A stretch of DNA of 64,000 bases from Planctomycetota bacterium (GTDB taxonomy: Bacteria; Planctomycetota; UBA8108; UBA1146; JAJFFE01). The position numbers and the translations under genes are program-made. Below, one piece after another: positions 38,489 to 48,300 of the stretch (position 1 is the first letter of the stretch; every line of letters starts with the position of its first letter). The DNA is taken from assembly GCA_021776775.1 (NCBI GenBank), contig JAJFFE010000231.1, positions 110,944 to 174,943 on the forward strand, in the 5' to 3' direction. A model generated the notes under the pieces. It ran no database searches and was not told the origin of the DNA. It was given only the letters and a program-made list of their open reading frames with translations.

Positions 38489-39109
38489 CTACTTGCCGCC
38501 GCCCCCCCGCTGACCCGCCTCGATCCATGCGAAGAACTCGGGCGTCCGTCGGCGCACGTCGGGACCGATCACCGGGGACGCGGCCGCCCAATCCAGATAG
38601 AACGTCAGGTCGGCCCGCGCCTCGTCGGGCGAACGACGGCCCATAGCCACTGCGATCAACGCCTGCTCGGCGGCGTGCAGCTTCGGGTCGTCCGGACCGT
38701 GTCCGCGATCCACACCATGGGCGGTGCCTTCGTCGATCGACTCCGTCTCGGGCTTACCGTCGGGAAGTCTCGTGGTCACTCTCGTCACCGGACCCGTCAC
38801 CTGGTAGGAGATAATTCCGGTGGGCAGCGCTTCGGTACGGTAGACGAGCCACTCTACTCCCGAGGCAGCGATGGGCCAATGCGCCGGCAGGACGGGAGAT
38901 AGGCGCAGATCCAGACCTGGTTTCGGCAAGGCGGCTCTCACGCGAAGAAGGAGTTCGGACGAGGATGGAACGGGCGCTCGGTCCTGCACAGGATCCTCCT
39001 GGGTGGTGGGTACGGTAGGAACGGGGACGACCGGGCGACGCGCCCCGCAAGCCACGAGGGAGGCGACCACGACAGTGGCCGCCCAAACGATCAGGCGGTC
39101 GCGTCTCAT
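38489..39109 (-). CDS. Lipoprotein of unknown function, coupled to a cysteine-peptidase-like protein
   Basis: 206 residues with a lipoprotein signal and lipobox LVAC (about residues 18-21), then a Pro/Thr/Val-rich linker (RRPVVPVPTVPTTQE) and a small mixed domain (about 50-200; GIISYQVTGPVTRVTTRLPD). It ends in a Gly/Lys tail. Its ATG overlaps the TGA of the upstream gene (ATGA), so the two are translationally coupled. Because the upstream protein looks like a peptidase effector, this lipoprotein could be its periplasmic partner or immunity protein; that is inference from position only. Confidence 0.8.
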   Translation of the reverse strand: MRRDRLIVWAATVVVASLVACGARRPVVPVPTVPTTQEDPVQDRAPVPSSSELLLRVRAALPKPGLDLRLSPVLPAHWPIAASGVEWLVYRTEALPTGIISYQVTGPVTRVTTRLPDGKPETESIDEGTAHGVDRGHGPDDPKLHAAEQALIAVAMGRRSPDEARADLTFYLDWAAASPVIGPDVRRRTPEFFAWIEAGQRGGGGK

Positions 39110-40611
39110 ACGTTCTTGACCAACGCCTTTCTATCCGCCACGGACCTTCCCGTGATATCGTCGCTGGGCGGTGCGGGTGGAGGATGGTTGTCGTCGAACG
39201 CGAGAAAGTCCGAGTCCTTACCCGCCTTCTTCCGAGCGGCCTTGTTGAGGGAGACCAGCAGTTCGGACGCCGTGGCCTTCATCACCGTCTTGTCCAGGTA
39301 TGGATCCATCACGAATCCTATGCGCGGGGCGTTCTTCGCGATCGCGTCGCGCAGGTTGAACACGGTGATCGAGTCGGCGACCGAAACCCGAGTGTTACTC
39401 GGATTCGTGGCCAAGGTCCTGATGGTACGGTCCACCACCAGGTTGTAGACGACGAACGCGTGATCGACATTGGCATTCCCGGAGAGGATCGCCGCCGCCA
39501 CGAGGCTGCCCGGTAACTGCATGATGCTCCGCAACACCGAGAAGGAACTCGACGCGTGCTCACCGCAATGGCCCGTGCCGTACTGCAGCGCCAGAGCTGC
39601 GTTCTTGTCCTCGTCGCCGGCGAAGAACCTCTCGCTCAAAGTGCGAGCCATGAAGACCGGCGAGGACAACCACGCCTGTTGATGCAGCGTGCCGAACAAG
39701 TCCGACAGCAACCGCTGGTGGGTCTCCGTTTTCATGTCCTCCCGCGCTTGGCCCCAATGATTGGCGGTGATCAGTTGCAAGTCGAGATCATCCCGAAGGT
39801 CCGTGGCGAGCTTGAGCGGCGACTTCCCTTTGTGTCGATCGATGACCGCTTTGCGCATGCGCTCTCCGCGAGCCATGTCCGTGTGGTTCACCAGGAAGAT
39901 GAACACGTTGTCGGTCCAGATCTTCACGTCCTTGCGAGCGGAGTCCGGTCGGCCGAATCGGGCTAGTTTCGACCAATCCATGGCGATGAGCTTCCGCATG
40001 AGCTCTTGCTGCGTCGCCGTCGGAGGGGTGTCGAATCCGATCTCGATCATGAGCTTGACGGCTGGGACCTTCGAGGGGGCGACGGGCGGCTTGACTTCGG
40101 TATCGATGAGAATCGCCTGGAGAGGTTTGGCCGTTTGCGTGGCCGAGTCGTACGTGATCGATATCTTGCCGCCGGCGTCCGAGTGCTTGAACGTGGACAG
40201 GATCGCTTTGGAGTCGTTGGGGTTCGCGAGATTGTGCAGGTCGGCATCGTTGCGAGTCATCTGTTGGAGCATGACGTCGAAGAACGTGTTGAAGGTGAAC
40301 TTCGCCTCCAGGAACAGCTTCGCCCCCCTCGGCAGAGCGAGGAACTTCTCGATAACACCGGAAGACTCCGGTTCCATCACGTACAGGTTGAGCTTCTCGT
40401 CGTACAGTCGCGTTTTCGGCGTGGCTTTGCGATCCAAGAAGTGGTGCGACCCGCCAAAGAGACCGCTCACCCGCAGTTCGGTCAGGGACTCGTTGGCTAT
40501 CGCGTAAGACGCACTCTGGAGTGAGGTCGTTATCGTGTTGGGGACGATATCGCCCTTCCAGGTGAGCCCGACCGCAACCGACAGTTTGCCCGTGAATCCA
40601 AGGATAGCCAT
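39106..40611 (-). CDS. Protein with transglutaminase-like cysteine peptidase domain
   Basis: 501 residues, ATG behind GCAGGGGC, no signal peptide or membrane segment. The first 300 residues are unassigned and partly strand-rich. Residues about 340-440 carry a papain/transglutaminase-like triad: Cys349 in GTGHCGEHASSS, His384 in NVDHAFVVYNL and Asp436 in GFVMDPYLDK. The spacing and the GxCGEHA/DHAFVV/DPY wording resemble cysteine-peptidase domains found in secreted bacterial effectors. It lies 14 bp downstream of the OmpA-like gene and overlaps the lipoprotein gene by 4 bp, so the three form one operon. Enzyme class likely; substrate unknown. Confidence 0.72.
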   Translation of the reverse strand: MAILGFTGKLSVAVGLTWKGDIVPNTITTSLQSASYAIANESLTELRVSGLFGGSHHFLDRKATPKTRLYDEKLNLYVMEPESSGVIEKFLALPRGAKLFLEAKFTFNTFFDVMLQQMTRNDADLHNLANPNDSKAILSTFKHSDAGGKISITYDSATQTAKPLQAILIDTEVKPPVAPSKVPAVKLMIEIGFDTPPTATQQELMRKLIAMDWSKLARFGRPDSARKDVKIWTDNVFIFLVNHTDMARGERMRKAVIDRHKGKSPLKLATDLRDDLDLQLITANHWGQAREDMKTETHQRLLSDLFGTLHQQAWLSSPVFMARTLSERFFAGDEDKNAALALQYGTGHCGEHASSSFSVLRSIMQLPGSLVAAAILSGNANVDHAFVVYNLVVDRTIRTLATNPSNTRVSVADSITVFNLRDAIAKNAPRIGFVMDPYLDKTVMKATASELLVSLNKAARKKAGKDSDFLAFDDNHPPPAPPSDDITGRSVADRKALVKNV

Positions 40612-40625
40612 GCGCGCCCCTGCCC

Positions 40626-41867
40626 TTACACCACTATCGAGTCGCCACGTTGATTCGGAAAGTCTCCCACGGCCTGGCGGCCGAATTCCGGGAAGCCCGC
40701 GTCGAAATGATCCAGGAATTCGTACGGATCGCTCGAGTCTACCGCCACCTGAAGCTTGGCCATCGTCGTCTGCAATTCGCCGTTCAACTCGCCCGCTCCG
40801 TCCGCTGGCGCGGGCGTATCGCTCAAGGTGAAAGGTTCTTCGTCGCGCGCTTCCTCCACCGTTTCCAACGTCTCGGGATCGACGCGGTCGAAGGTGAAAA
40901 CCCCGCGACGGTAGACACGCTCCGGAGCGTTCTTGGCCTGCAAATCGGGTCGGCGGTCCTTCGGAAAGAACAGCAACTCGACCCGCCGGTTGGCCAATGA
41001 CGCGACGCCGTCCTGGTCGGGCCGATCGACGGGAAAGCGTTCACCACAACCCAGAGTCTTCTTGTTGTCGTCGACGAACTTCAACTTGGTGCGCAACGTC
41101 GCAAGCGCATCTTCGCCTCCCGCCTGCGACGCCATGGCTGCCTCGAGAACGTCGAAGAAGGCGCCCCGGGATTGATCACCCACCACCCCGTCCACGCCGA
41201 TGCTCTTCCCGAAGTCATCGTTGTACGCCTTCTGGAACGCCTTGATCTCTGCCGTGGTCGGCCGGGTCGGATCGGCGGGATCACACGGAAACCCACGCGA
41301 GTCCGCCGCGAAGGCCAACATGCTCCCGTCCGCCTCCGGCGTGTCGTGCGCTTTGACGGCCTGCACGTAACCGGCGCGATCTCCCGCAAGAACTGCCGCC
41401 ACACACTTGGCCCGTTCGCCCGAGAGTTGCTCGTTGAATCCTTCCGACCCCGCCCGATCGGTGTGGCCCGCGACCAAGAGGACGTGGTCGGGATGGGTGT
41501 CCAAGAACCGCAACGCAGCGAGGACCAACTCCAACCCTTCGCCGTTGGCGGCCGTCCGCCGACTTCCGCCGCCGTCACCCTCGGGCGGAACGAACTGGCC
41601 GTTCTTGGCGGTCTCGACGTACCGCGGGTTGTGCTCGCCCATCGCGTCCCAGAACGCATCGTTGGAGAATTCTCGGGGACGATCGATCCCTTCGTCGGCC
41701 GCGTCGGGATCGCGGGGCAGGAACGCCGAGCTATTCGAGTGGAAGCGAGTATGTTCGACGAAGATGCGTTTGCCGCGGGTCGACAAGACAGTGATCACGA
41801 GTGTTTTGCCGGTCCTGACGGAGATTCCGCCGGAGGGCAATCGGGACTTTGCCATGAGCAAAAGCAT
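40626..41867 (-). CDS. OmpA-like protein with inserted peptidoglycan-binding domain, no signal peptide
   Basis: 413 residues (ATG 41867; the ATG at 41855 is also possible, and neither has a clear ribosome-binding site). An OmpA-like fold starts near 108 (VLLVAGHTDRAGSEGFNEQL, GERAK) and its closing strand is near 290-302 (ANRRVELLFFPKD). Between them lies a PG_binding_1-like segment (about 205-245; IKAFQKAYND, IGVDGVVGDQSRGAFFDV), followed by LGCGERFPVD. This combination recurs in proteins near type VI or contractile-injection cargo genes in large-genome bacteria (my recollection, not verified here). No Sec signal is visible, unusual for an OmpA-type protein. First gene of the operon with the peptidase-like gene. 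Confidence 0.8.
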   Translation of the reverse strand: MLLLMAKSRLPSGGISVRTGKTLVITVLSTRGKRIFVEHTRFHSNSSAFLPRDPDAADEGIDRPREFSNDAFWDAMGEHNPRYVETAKNGQFVPPEGDGGGSRRTAANGEGLELVLAALRFLDTHPDHVLLVAGHTDRAGSEGFNEQLSGERAKCVAAVLAGDRAGYVQAVKAHDTPEADGSMLAFAADSRGFPCDPADPTRPTTAEIKAFQKAYNDDFGKSIGVDGVVGDQSRGAFFDVLEAAMASQAGGEDALATLRTKLKFVDDNKKTLGCGERFPVDRPDQDGVASLANRRVELLFFPKDRRPDLQAKNAPERVYRRGVFTFDRVDPETLETVEEARDEEPFTLSDTPAPADGAGELNGELQTTMAKLQVAVDSSDPYEFLDHFDAGFPEFGRQAVGDFPNQRGDSIVV

Positions 41868-42382
41868 AGCTCAAGCCATCGGGTTCCACGAGTGATCGAA
41901 GCAATATCTCGGCGCACCGTCAATATCCCGTCCCCGGGTCTCTCCGGGTTGATGAGTTCGTCTAGCGTTCACTCAATCCCGATGACCACGAGGCTCCCGG
42001 ACGGCACCCTTACGAGCACCGCCTGGAGCTAGCTAAGCTAGAGAGCTGGCCGAGTGACCACCTTTCGAGAACGCAATCCGTCGCACTCCTGACTCGAGTT
42101 GCCTTCGTTCGTCGGTTCGAACACGGGACGACTTCTCAATTCGGTATACCTCCCCGACCCGGACGTCGCATCCTCTTCTAGTGCACGCTCGAAGCGTTGA
42201 AACGGACGCTGGTCCAAAGACGCTAACAAAGAAGGTGTGCAGGGGATCGGGGCTCACCTCCTCGACGCACAGCCCACTCTCGGAAGTGGCGTGTGCGTCG
42301 ACGACGTGCCTTCGATCGATCGCGGGCGGGAATCGGCTCCCGCCTTGCGTCAGGTTCTCTCTCGATAGATGAGGAGTCAGGC
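41868..42382. other. Divergent intergenic region
   Basis: About 515 bp between the OmpA-like gene and the stand-alone dockerin gene. It should hold both promoters. A 13-bp palindrome CTAGCTAAGCTAG at 42029-42041 could be an operator but may be chance. The frame of the dockerin gene stays open to 42293 but without a ribosome-binding site. Nothing else was recognised. Confidence 0.45.
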
Positions 42383-42739
42383 ATGCTACCAAGGACTCTC
42401 GGAACACTGGGACTGGCCGTACTCATGGCCAGCGCCCTCCTCGCAATACCCGCCACGACGCGGGCGGATGACTTTCAGCGGGGTGATTTCAGCGGGGACG
42501 GCGCCATCGACGTCGGAGACGTCATCGCAATCCTCTCCTACCTGTCTTCCGGCGACGGCGGAGAGTGCGACGACGCGGGCGACTTGGACGACAGTGGCAC
42601 GATCAACATAGGAGACGCGGTGTACCTGCTTCATGTGGTCTTCCACCCGGACGGACCGCTCATTCTTGCGCCGACGAGTTGCGGCGCTGACCCGACTCCC
42701 GACGCGCTCGACTGTGCAACGTACACCCCATGCCCGTAA
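42383..42739 (+). CDS. Small secreted stand-alone dockerin
   Basis: GAGGAG 6 nt before the ATG at 42383 fixes the start (118 residues). A signal peptide (MLPRTLGTLGLAVLMASALL to TRA) leads directly into a two-segment dockerin-like domain (FQRGDFSGDGAIDVGDVIAI; DLDDSGTINIGDAVYLL). The usual tail follows (CGADPTPDALDCATYTPCP). Nothing else is present, so the mature protein is a single dockerin. It is 17 bp upstream of the triple cohesin-like/dockerin gene and probably co-transcribed with it, which makes the larger protein its natural candidate partner. Confidence 0.88.
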   Translation: MLPRTLGTLGLAVLMASALLAIPATTRADDFQRGDFSGDGAIDVGDVIAILSYLSSGDGGECDDAGDLDDSGTINIGDAVYLLHVVFHPDGPLILAPTSCGADPTPDALDCATYTPCP

Positions 42740-42756
42740 CGAAGGAGAGGAATACC

Positions 42757-44559
42757 ATGCGAACGTCTCATCGATCCCTGCTGCTCTTGCTGCTCCTTTG
42801 TTCAGGAGTGAACGCTCAAAGTCCGGACTTCACGTTTCAACTCCCTTCGGTAAACGGTGACGAACGTGTCACACTCACGGTCGTTTTCGATGCCGACGTC
42901 CCGACCGCCCAGAGCTGGGCGATGGGACTCTGCACCGATTACAGCCTGGCGATCCCGATCGATGTTCAACGGGGCGCGAGCATGCTTGCGATCAGTCCCG
43001 AAGTAGAGGTCTACGAGATCGTGACGCAGGGAGTGCGCGCATTCGCACTGCTCAGTCTTCTCGGCGGAACCACGCTCCCCGTCGGATCCGGGTACGAGGT
43101 TGTCGATGTGGAGTACAGCCTGGTCGGTCCGGTCGGCGATGTAGTCGACGTGAGCTTTTGTAGCTGGGTCACTCCCCCCGGGACCCCGACGCAAGTGAGC
43201 ACGGGCGGTGGCCCCGTGACTCCAACCACCGTCGACGGCTCGATCACGATCATCGCCCAGGATCCGAATCCCGCGACGGCCCCCGGCGGCGGTCTCGCCG
43301 GCCCACTGCCTGGTCCCGGCGACGTGGTGTTCTCGGTCGAATCCATCGAGGCGTTCGAACAAGGCACGGTCTCGGTGGCGCTCGACAATAGTCACCCCAC
43401 ACTCAGTGGGTGGTCGATGTCCCTCTGCAGTGACTCGACCCTCATGTATCCGATCGCCGTCGACTACACCGGCCTCTTGGCAGACGTCGCCTTCTTGGAC
43501 GTTCAGATTTGGGAGGATGGAGTCACAGCGCTCTGCATTCGTGACTTCATGACGGTGGAATCGTGGCCCGTCGTGAGCGGGCAAGAACTCTTCAACGTCA
43601 CCTACAGCTTGGTCGGCCCGGTGGGAGCGTTGGCGCCGATCACGTTCTGCAACACGCTCTTCGATCCCCCGATCGAGACCGTCGCAACCTCGGAGTGGGT
43701 CACGGTCGTGCCGGACACCATCGACGGCTCGATCTTGATCGAGGCGACGGATCCCAGCCCACCTCCGCCTCCCCCCCCGAGTACCGGAGGCGGCGGCCCG
43801 CTTCCGGACGACGAGTTCGAGTTTCGCGCCGGCGACTACACCGTCGATCCAACCTCGGGACAAACCGACTTCTCGATCTTTCCCGTGATCGCGGGTCAAC
43901 AAACCTCGGACGCCCCGACGGTGGCGTTCTCCATGTCGATTCAATACGACTCAAGCCTCATCGAGTGCGTCGGCGGCGACGCGATCGGGGAACTGGCGGC
44001 CTTGGGTGGTACGGGCCCCGCGTACTTCGACGTCATTCAGTCCGTCGGTCAGGTAGACGTCGGAGTGGTCTACGACTTCGTCGGTGCTCTTTCGATACCG
44101 ATCGGTCCGCAAGGCGAAGCGCTGGTTCGACTCGACTTCCAAACGACGGCGCTCGCGTCGCTCGGCACGGACACGCCTCTGACATGGAATCCAGTCGAGC
44201 CGGCGAACGTGGTGATTCAGACCATTCCCGATCAGGTCTTCCCGGAACTGGTCAACGGCTTGGTCACGTTCGACGTGGTCTCGCTCACCGAGTTCTTTCG
44301 GGGTGAGATCAACGGCGACGGAAACTACGACCTGGCCGACACCGTGTACCTGCTGACGCACCTCTTCGACACCGCCCAGCCGATCACTTGCGTGGCGGCC
44401 GCCGACGGAAACGGAGACGGCGGTCTCGACATCTCGGATCCGGTGTACTTCTTGTCGCACCTGTTCAGCTTCGGCTCAGCTCCGGCCGCCCCGTACCCGG
44501 ACTGCGGAGTCGACCCCGTGACCACACTCAGCTGTGTCTCGTTCAGCGCTTGTCCGTAG
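42757..44559 (+). CDS. Secreted protein with three cohesin-like domains and a dockerin
   Basis: AAGGAGAGGAA before the ATG at 42757 gives 600 residues with signal peptide MRTSHRSLLLLLLLCSGVNA. Three related beta-sandwich domains follow: about 22-175 (SWAMGLCTDYS), 190-345 (GWSMSLCSDST) and 365-520 (VAFSMSIQYDSS). They are separated by Pro/Gly-rich linkers, one being a run of prolines near residue 340. A dockerin-like pair (about 525-585; FRGEINGDGNYDLADTVYLL, DGNGDGGLDISDPVYFL) precedes the terminal ACP. The domains resemble cohesins in strand order and in the YxLVGPVG motif, but assignment is by eye. It could bridge several dockerin proteins, including its small neighbour. Confidence 0.88.
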   Translation: MRTSHRSLLLLLLLCSGVNAQSPDFTFQLPSVNGDERVTLTVVFDADVPTAQSWAMGLCTDYSLAIPIDVQRGASMLAISPEVEVYEIVTQGVRAFALLSLLGGTTLPVGSGYEVVDVEYSLVGPVGDVVDVSFCSWVTPPGTPTQVSTGGGPVTPTTVDGSITIIAQDPNPATAPGGGLAGPLPGPGDVVFSVESIEAFEQGTVSVALDNSHPTLSGWSMSLCSDSTLMYPIAVDYTGLLADVAFLDVQIWEDGVTALCIRDFMTVESWPVVSGQELFNVTYSLVGPVGALAPITFCNTLFDPPIETVATSEWVTVVPDTIDGSILIEATDPSPPPPPPPSTGGGGPLPDDEFEFRAGDYTVDPTSGQTDFSIFPVIAGQQTSDAPTVAFSMSIQYDSSLIECVGGDAIGELAALGGTGPAYFDVIQSVGQVDVGVVYDFVGALSIPIGPQGEALVRLDFQTTALASLGTDTPLTWNPVEPANVVIQTIPDQVFPELVNGLVTFDVVSLTEFFRGEINGDGNYDLADTVYLLTHLFDTAQPITCVAAADGNGDGGLDISDPVYFLSHLFSFGSAPAAPYPDCGVDPVTTLSCVSFSACP

Positions 44560-44569
44560 AGCATTCGGT

Positions 44570-44595
44570 GGCCGACGACGTCGAAGTCGTCGGCC
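44570..44595 (+). terminator. Possible terminator hairpin after the cohesin-like gene
   Basis: Perfect 10-bp stem GGCCGACGAC / GTCGTCGGCC with the loop GTCGAA, 10 bp beyond the stop codon of the cohesin-like gene. The following bases (CCACTTCCC) are not T-rich, so termination efficiency is uncertain. Confidence 0.45.
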
Positions 44596-44741
44596 CCACT
44601 TCCCACCGCTCTTCCCGGATTGACGGCTCGCCCGCGGCGCCGAACAGTATGATCGGAGTGGCATCGATGGCGCGACGCTCGGAGTTCACTGCGACCTCCT
44701 CTCGTCTGTCGAGCTCGGCGCACGACGAGGGAGTGACACTC

Positions 44742-45311
44742 GTGGACCACGGGACGGATCCGAACGGGCAGGGGAATCGCAGCGCGAGAACCACGACCGA
44801 CCCTGACTCTCGACGTATGTTCGAGGCGGTCTACGATCAACTCCGGTCGGTCGCTCAGCACTTCATGCGCAACGAACACGCTCTCTCTCTTCAACCGACC
44901 TCGCTCGTACACGAAGCGTTCCTCCGAATGAACAAAGATGACGTGGGTTCTGACGAGTCACGATTCCTCGGCTTCGCGGCGCACGCGATGCGACGCATCC
45001 TTGTCGAACGCGCTCGACACATCGGTCGACTCAAGCGCGGCGGCGATCGGAAGCGAGTTCCCCTTAGCCAGGTCGTCGTACCGGGTCGACGAAACTCGAT
45101 CGACCTCCTAGAACTGCAGACCGCACTGGATGAGTTAGAAGCGATCAACCCTGGCTTCTGCGACATCGTCGTCCTGCGCTTTCTTCTCGGTTGCACCGTG
45201 AACGAGACGGCTCGCGCGCTCGGGATATCAGAAATCAAAGTGAAGAAGGACTGGCGGTTCACGCGCTCCTGGCTCAAGACCCGGCTCGAACCTCAAGATC
45301 CCGTCGAGTAG
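44742..45311 (+). CDS. ECF sigma factor (Sigma70_ECF type)
   Basis: The frame extends upstream into the previous gene. GAGGGAG lies 8 nt before the GTG at 44742, giving 189 residues; an ATG at 44667 with GGAGTGG is an alternative (214). Region 2 includes LVHEAFLRMNKDD and FLGFAAHAMRRILVERARH. Region 4 includes VLRFLLGCTVNETARALG and the recognition helix SEIKVKKDWRF. The kinase gene begins 43 bp downstream, so the pair is probably one operon. No anti-sigma factor is present. Confidence 0.9.
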   Translation: MDHGTDPNGQGNRSARTTTDPDSRRMFEAVYDQLRSVAQHFMRNEHALSLQPTSLVHEAFLRMNKDDVGSDESRFLGFAAHAMRRILVERARHIGRLKRGGDRKRVPLSQVVVPGRRNSIDLLELQTALDELEAINPGFCDIVVLRFLLGCTVNETARALGISEIKVKKDWRFTRSWLKTRLEPQDPVE

Positions 45312-45354
45312 CTGCGACGAGTAGCGACCGATCTGTCCTGAAGCGAGGCTACCC

Positions 45355-48300
45355 ATGAAATCGGATTGGTCACGACTCCCCGACCTGTTTCACCACGCCC
45401 TCGGGCTCAGGGGATCTGAACGCGACAAGTACCTTCATGAGTCGTGCGGCGAAGATGCCGAACTCCGCACGAGGCTCGAAGAGCTTCTTCGCGCCGAGGA
45501 AGACGAGCTCGAGGAAGAGCTGGGGCTGAACGCCGTTCGCGACCTCCTCGATGGACTCGACCCCGGCGCTCGACCCACCGTCCCTGGTTATCAGCTTCAC
45601 GAGTGCATTGGACGCGGCGGCATGGGCGCTGTTTATCGGGCGTCGGCCGAGTCCACCGGCGACACGGTCGCGCTCAAGATCTTGAGCAACCCCCTCAGCA
45701 CGCCCGAAATCCAGCGCCGATTTCAGTACGAAGCCGATGTCCTAGGGCGCCTCGATCATCCCGGGGTCGCCACCGTATTCGAAGCGGGATGGTTCGACAC
45801 CGACTACGGCCCGCAACCCTTCTACGCCATGGAGTTGATCGAAGGTCACGACATCGTTGAGTACGCCGGTTCACACTCACTGAACCTTCGCCAACGGTTG
45901 GAGCTCTTGACCGGAGTCTGCGACGCGGTGCACTTCGCTCACCAGAAGGGCGTCATCCACCGCGACCTCAAGCCCGCGAACATCATGGTCGCGGACGACG
46001 GCGTGCCGCGAGTGCTCGACTTCGGGATCGCCCGTGCGACCGATGCTGATCTGGCGCGAACCACTCGAAAGTATCAAACGCGCACCGGTGACATTGTCGG
46101 TACCGTCGGATACATGAGTCCCGAACAGGCGGCCGGACGTGCGGCAGAGGTCGATGCACGCAGCGACGTTTACGCTCTCGGTGTCTTGGGCTACGAGCTG
46201 CTCACCGGTGAACTCCCCCACTCCACGGAGGGAGATCTCCCCGACGTTCTGAACTCGATCGTTCACGACCCGCCGCGACGCCTCAGCACGCTAAGGCGAG
46301 GGCTCCGCGGTGATCTCGAAACCATTCTTTCCAAGGCTCTCGCCAAGGGGCCGGAACGCCGCTACCCATCCACGGCGGAGCTCGGGGCGGAATTGCGAAG
46401 GTATCTGAACAACGAACCGATCCTCGCGCGGCCGGCCAGCGCGTGGTATCGAGCCACTCGGTTCGTGCGCCGGAATCGCGGCGCGGTGTCCGCCGCGGCC
46501 TTGGTGTTCGTTCTCCTCGTGCTTGGACTCGCCGGCACGACCCACGGACGATGGCTCGCGGATCAACAACGAGACGAAGCGGAGCGACGCGCCATCGAAG
46601 CGAACCGCGCCATGGATCTCATGAACGGGATCTTCCAGGCAGTCGAGGGGTTTGGCCGTGAAGCGCGGCTCGTCGACGCACTGAATTCCGGAGCCCCGGC
46701 CCTCCTGGCAGATCTTCAAGACGCACCCCGCGTCGAGGCGCGGGTTCGGCATCTCTTCGGTGTGGGGTATCGCGCCTTGGGTGAATTCAGCGAGGCTCGT
46801 GCGCATCTCGAAACGGCCCGTGAGCGCGCCGCCGCCGGACCGTCAGACCCCAGGCTCGGGTGGAGGATCGCCCGCGATCACGCCATGGTCCTGCGAGAAC
46901 TCGGTCACTACGAACGGTCGAGCACCGCGCTCGACGCGCTCCTGCGAGAACAAGAGTCGTCCCCCGACGCCGACCGCGCCGAGGTCCGCGAAACTCGACG
47001 GCAGCGGGGACTGAGTTGGATGCGTGAGGGACGCTTCGACCCCGCCATCGCCGAGTTCGACGCCCTTCGAACAGAACTCACGCGTGAGCCGCTGGCCACG
47101 CCCGGCGCCGGCGCGGACTTCTTTCGCCGAGTGACCCTCGACCTCGGCGAAGCGTACCGGCAGAGCGGGCGCTGGTCCGACGCCCGTGCGATCCTTGTGG
47201 AACTGATCGGCCAAGGCGGGGACTCGCCGGACTTCGACTCGGCCGTGACCCGCGCCGCTTCACTCGGATACGCCCGAGTGCTGATGGGATCCGGAGAGTA
47301 CGACGCTGCGCACAACCTTCTTTCCAAGACGCTTCCCGCGGCCCAGAACGCGTTGGGGGATCGACATCCCCACTACCTATCCATGCTGCACTGCTCGGCC
47401 CAAGCGGCTCAGGGGCTCGGCCTTGCGACAGAGGCGAAGAAGCTGGTGACACAAGTGCTCGCTCGAGTCCAAGTGAGTCTTGGCTCCCGCCACCCGAGCT
47501 ACTTCAGCGCGCTCTTCCTGCGAGCGACGCTCGAGGTGGATGCGGGGGAATGGGTCGCGGCCTGCGACACGCACCGCGAAGTCTACGAGGGGCTCACCAC
47601 AGCCCTCGGCGCTGCGCATCCCGATACCGTGTCGGCCCGCATTCAGCTCGGGTCGCTGCTGTCTCGACTCGGTCAGTTCGTACCCGCGACGACTCATCTG
47701 ACCGCAGGGATCGAGCAGGCACGCGGGCTATTCGCCCCGGAGGAACAGCTCATCGCGTCCGCAACGACGAGCCTCGCTGTGATCTACGCTCAGACGAACC
47801 AAGCCGAGCGAGGGATCAAGTTGTGCGTCGAACTACTCGACCAGATCGAGCCGCGGCTCCCGGCCGGTCACGCCACGATCCGAGAAGTTCAGCTCGCGCT
47901 GGCAAACTTGCGCACCGTCAACGGAGATCTGAAGGGAGCAGCCGAACTCTACGAGTCGGCACTACCCGGACTATTGAAGTCGAAGGGCGACGACCACCCG
48001 GACACCCTCGTGATCATGGGCGACCTCGGCCGCGTGTACGTCGGACTCGAAAGACTCGACGAAGCCGTCGAACTCATTCGAGCCGCGATCACTCGGCTCC
48101 CCGAAGACCACGGTCCGGACCACCCGCTCACGCGCCGCATGAGGGCAAGCCTCGGCGTCGCGTACCGGGCACTCGAACGTTACGACGACGCCGAAGCCGA
48201 GTTCCTCGCCGCCGTCCAGCCTCGCGCGGATGGCGCGGCTCCGGTGGACCCGACCACCATCGCGTACCGCGAAGAACTCGTCCTCGTCTACTTGCACGTC

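Noticed and set aside
42802..43944. 380-codon open frame on the minus strand
   Set aside because: Antisense to the triple cohesin-like gene; composition (Arg, Asp, His rich) is that of a shadow frame.
44388..44741. Upstream extension of the third sigma factor
   Set aside because: It overlaps the end of the cohesin-like gene and adds an Arg-rich stretch not found in this sigma family.
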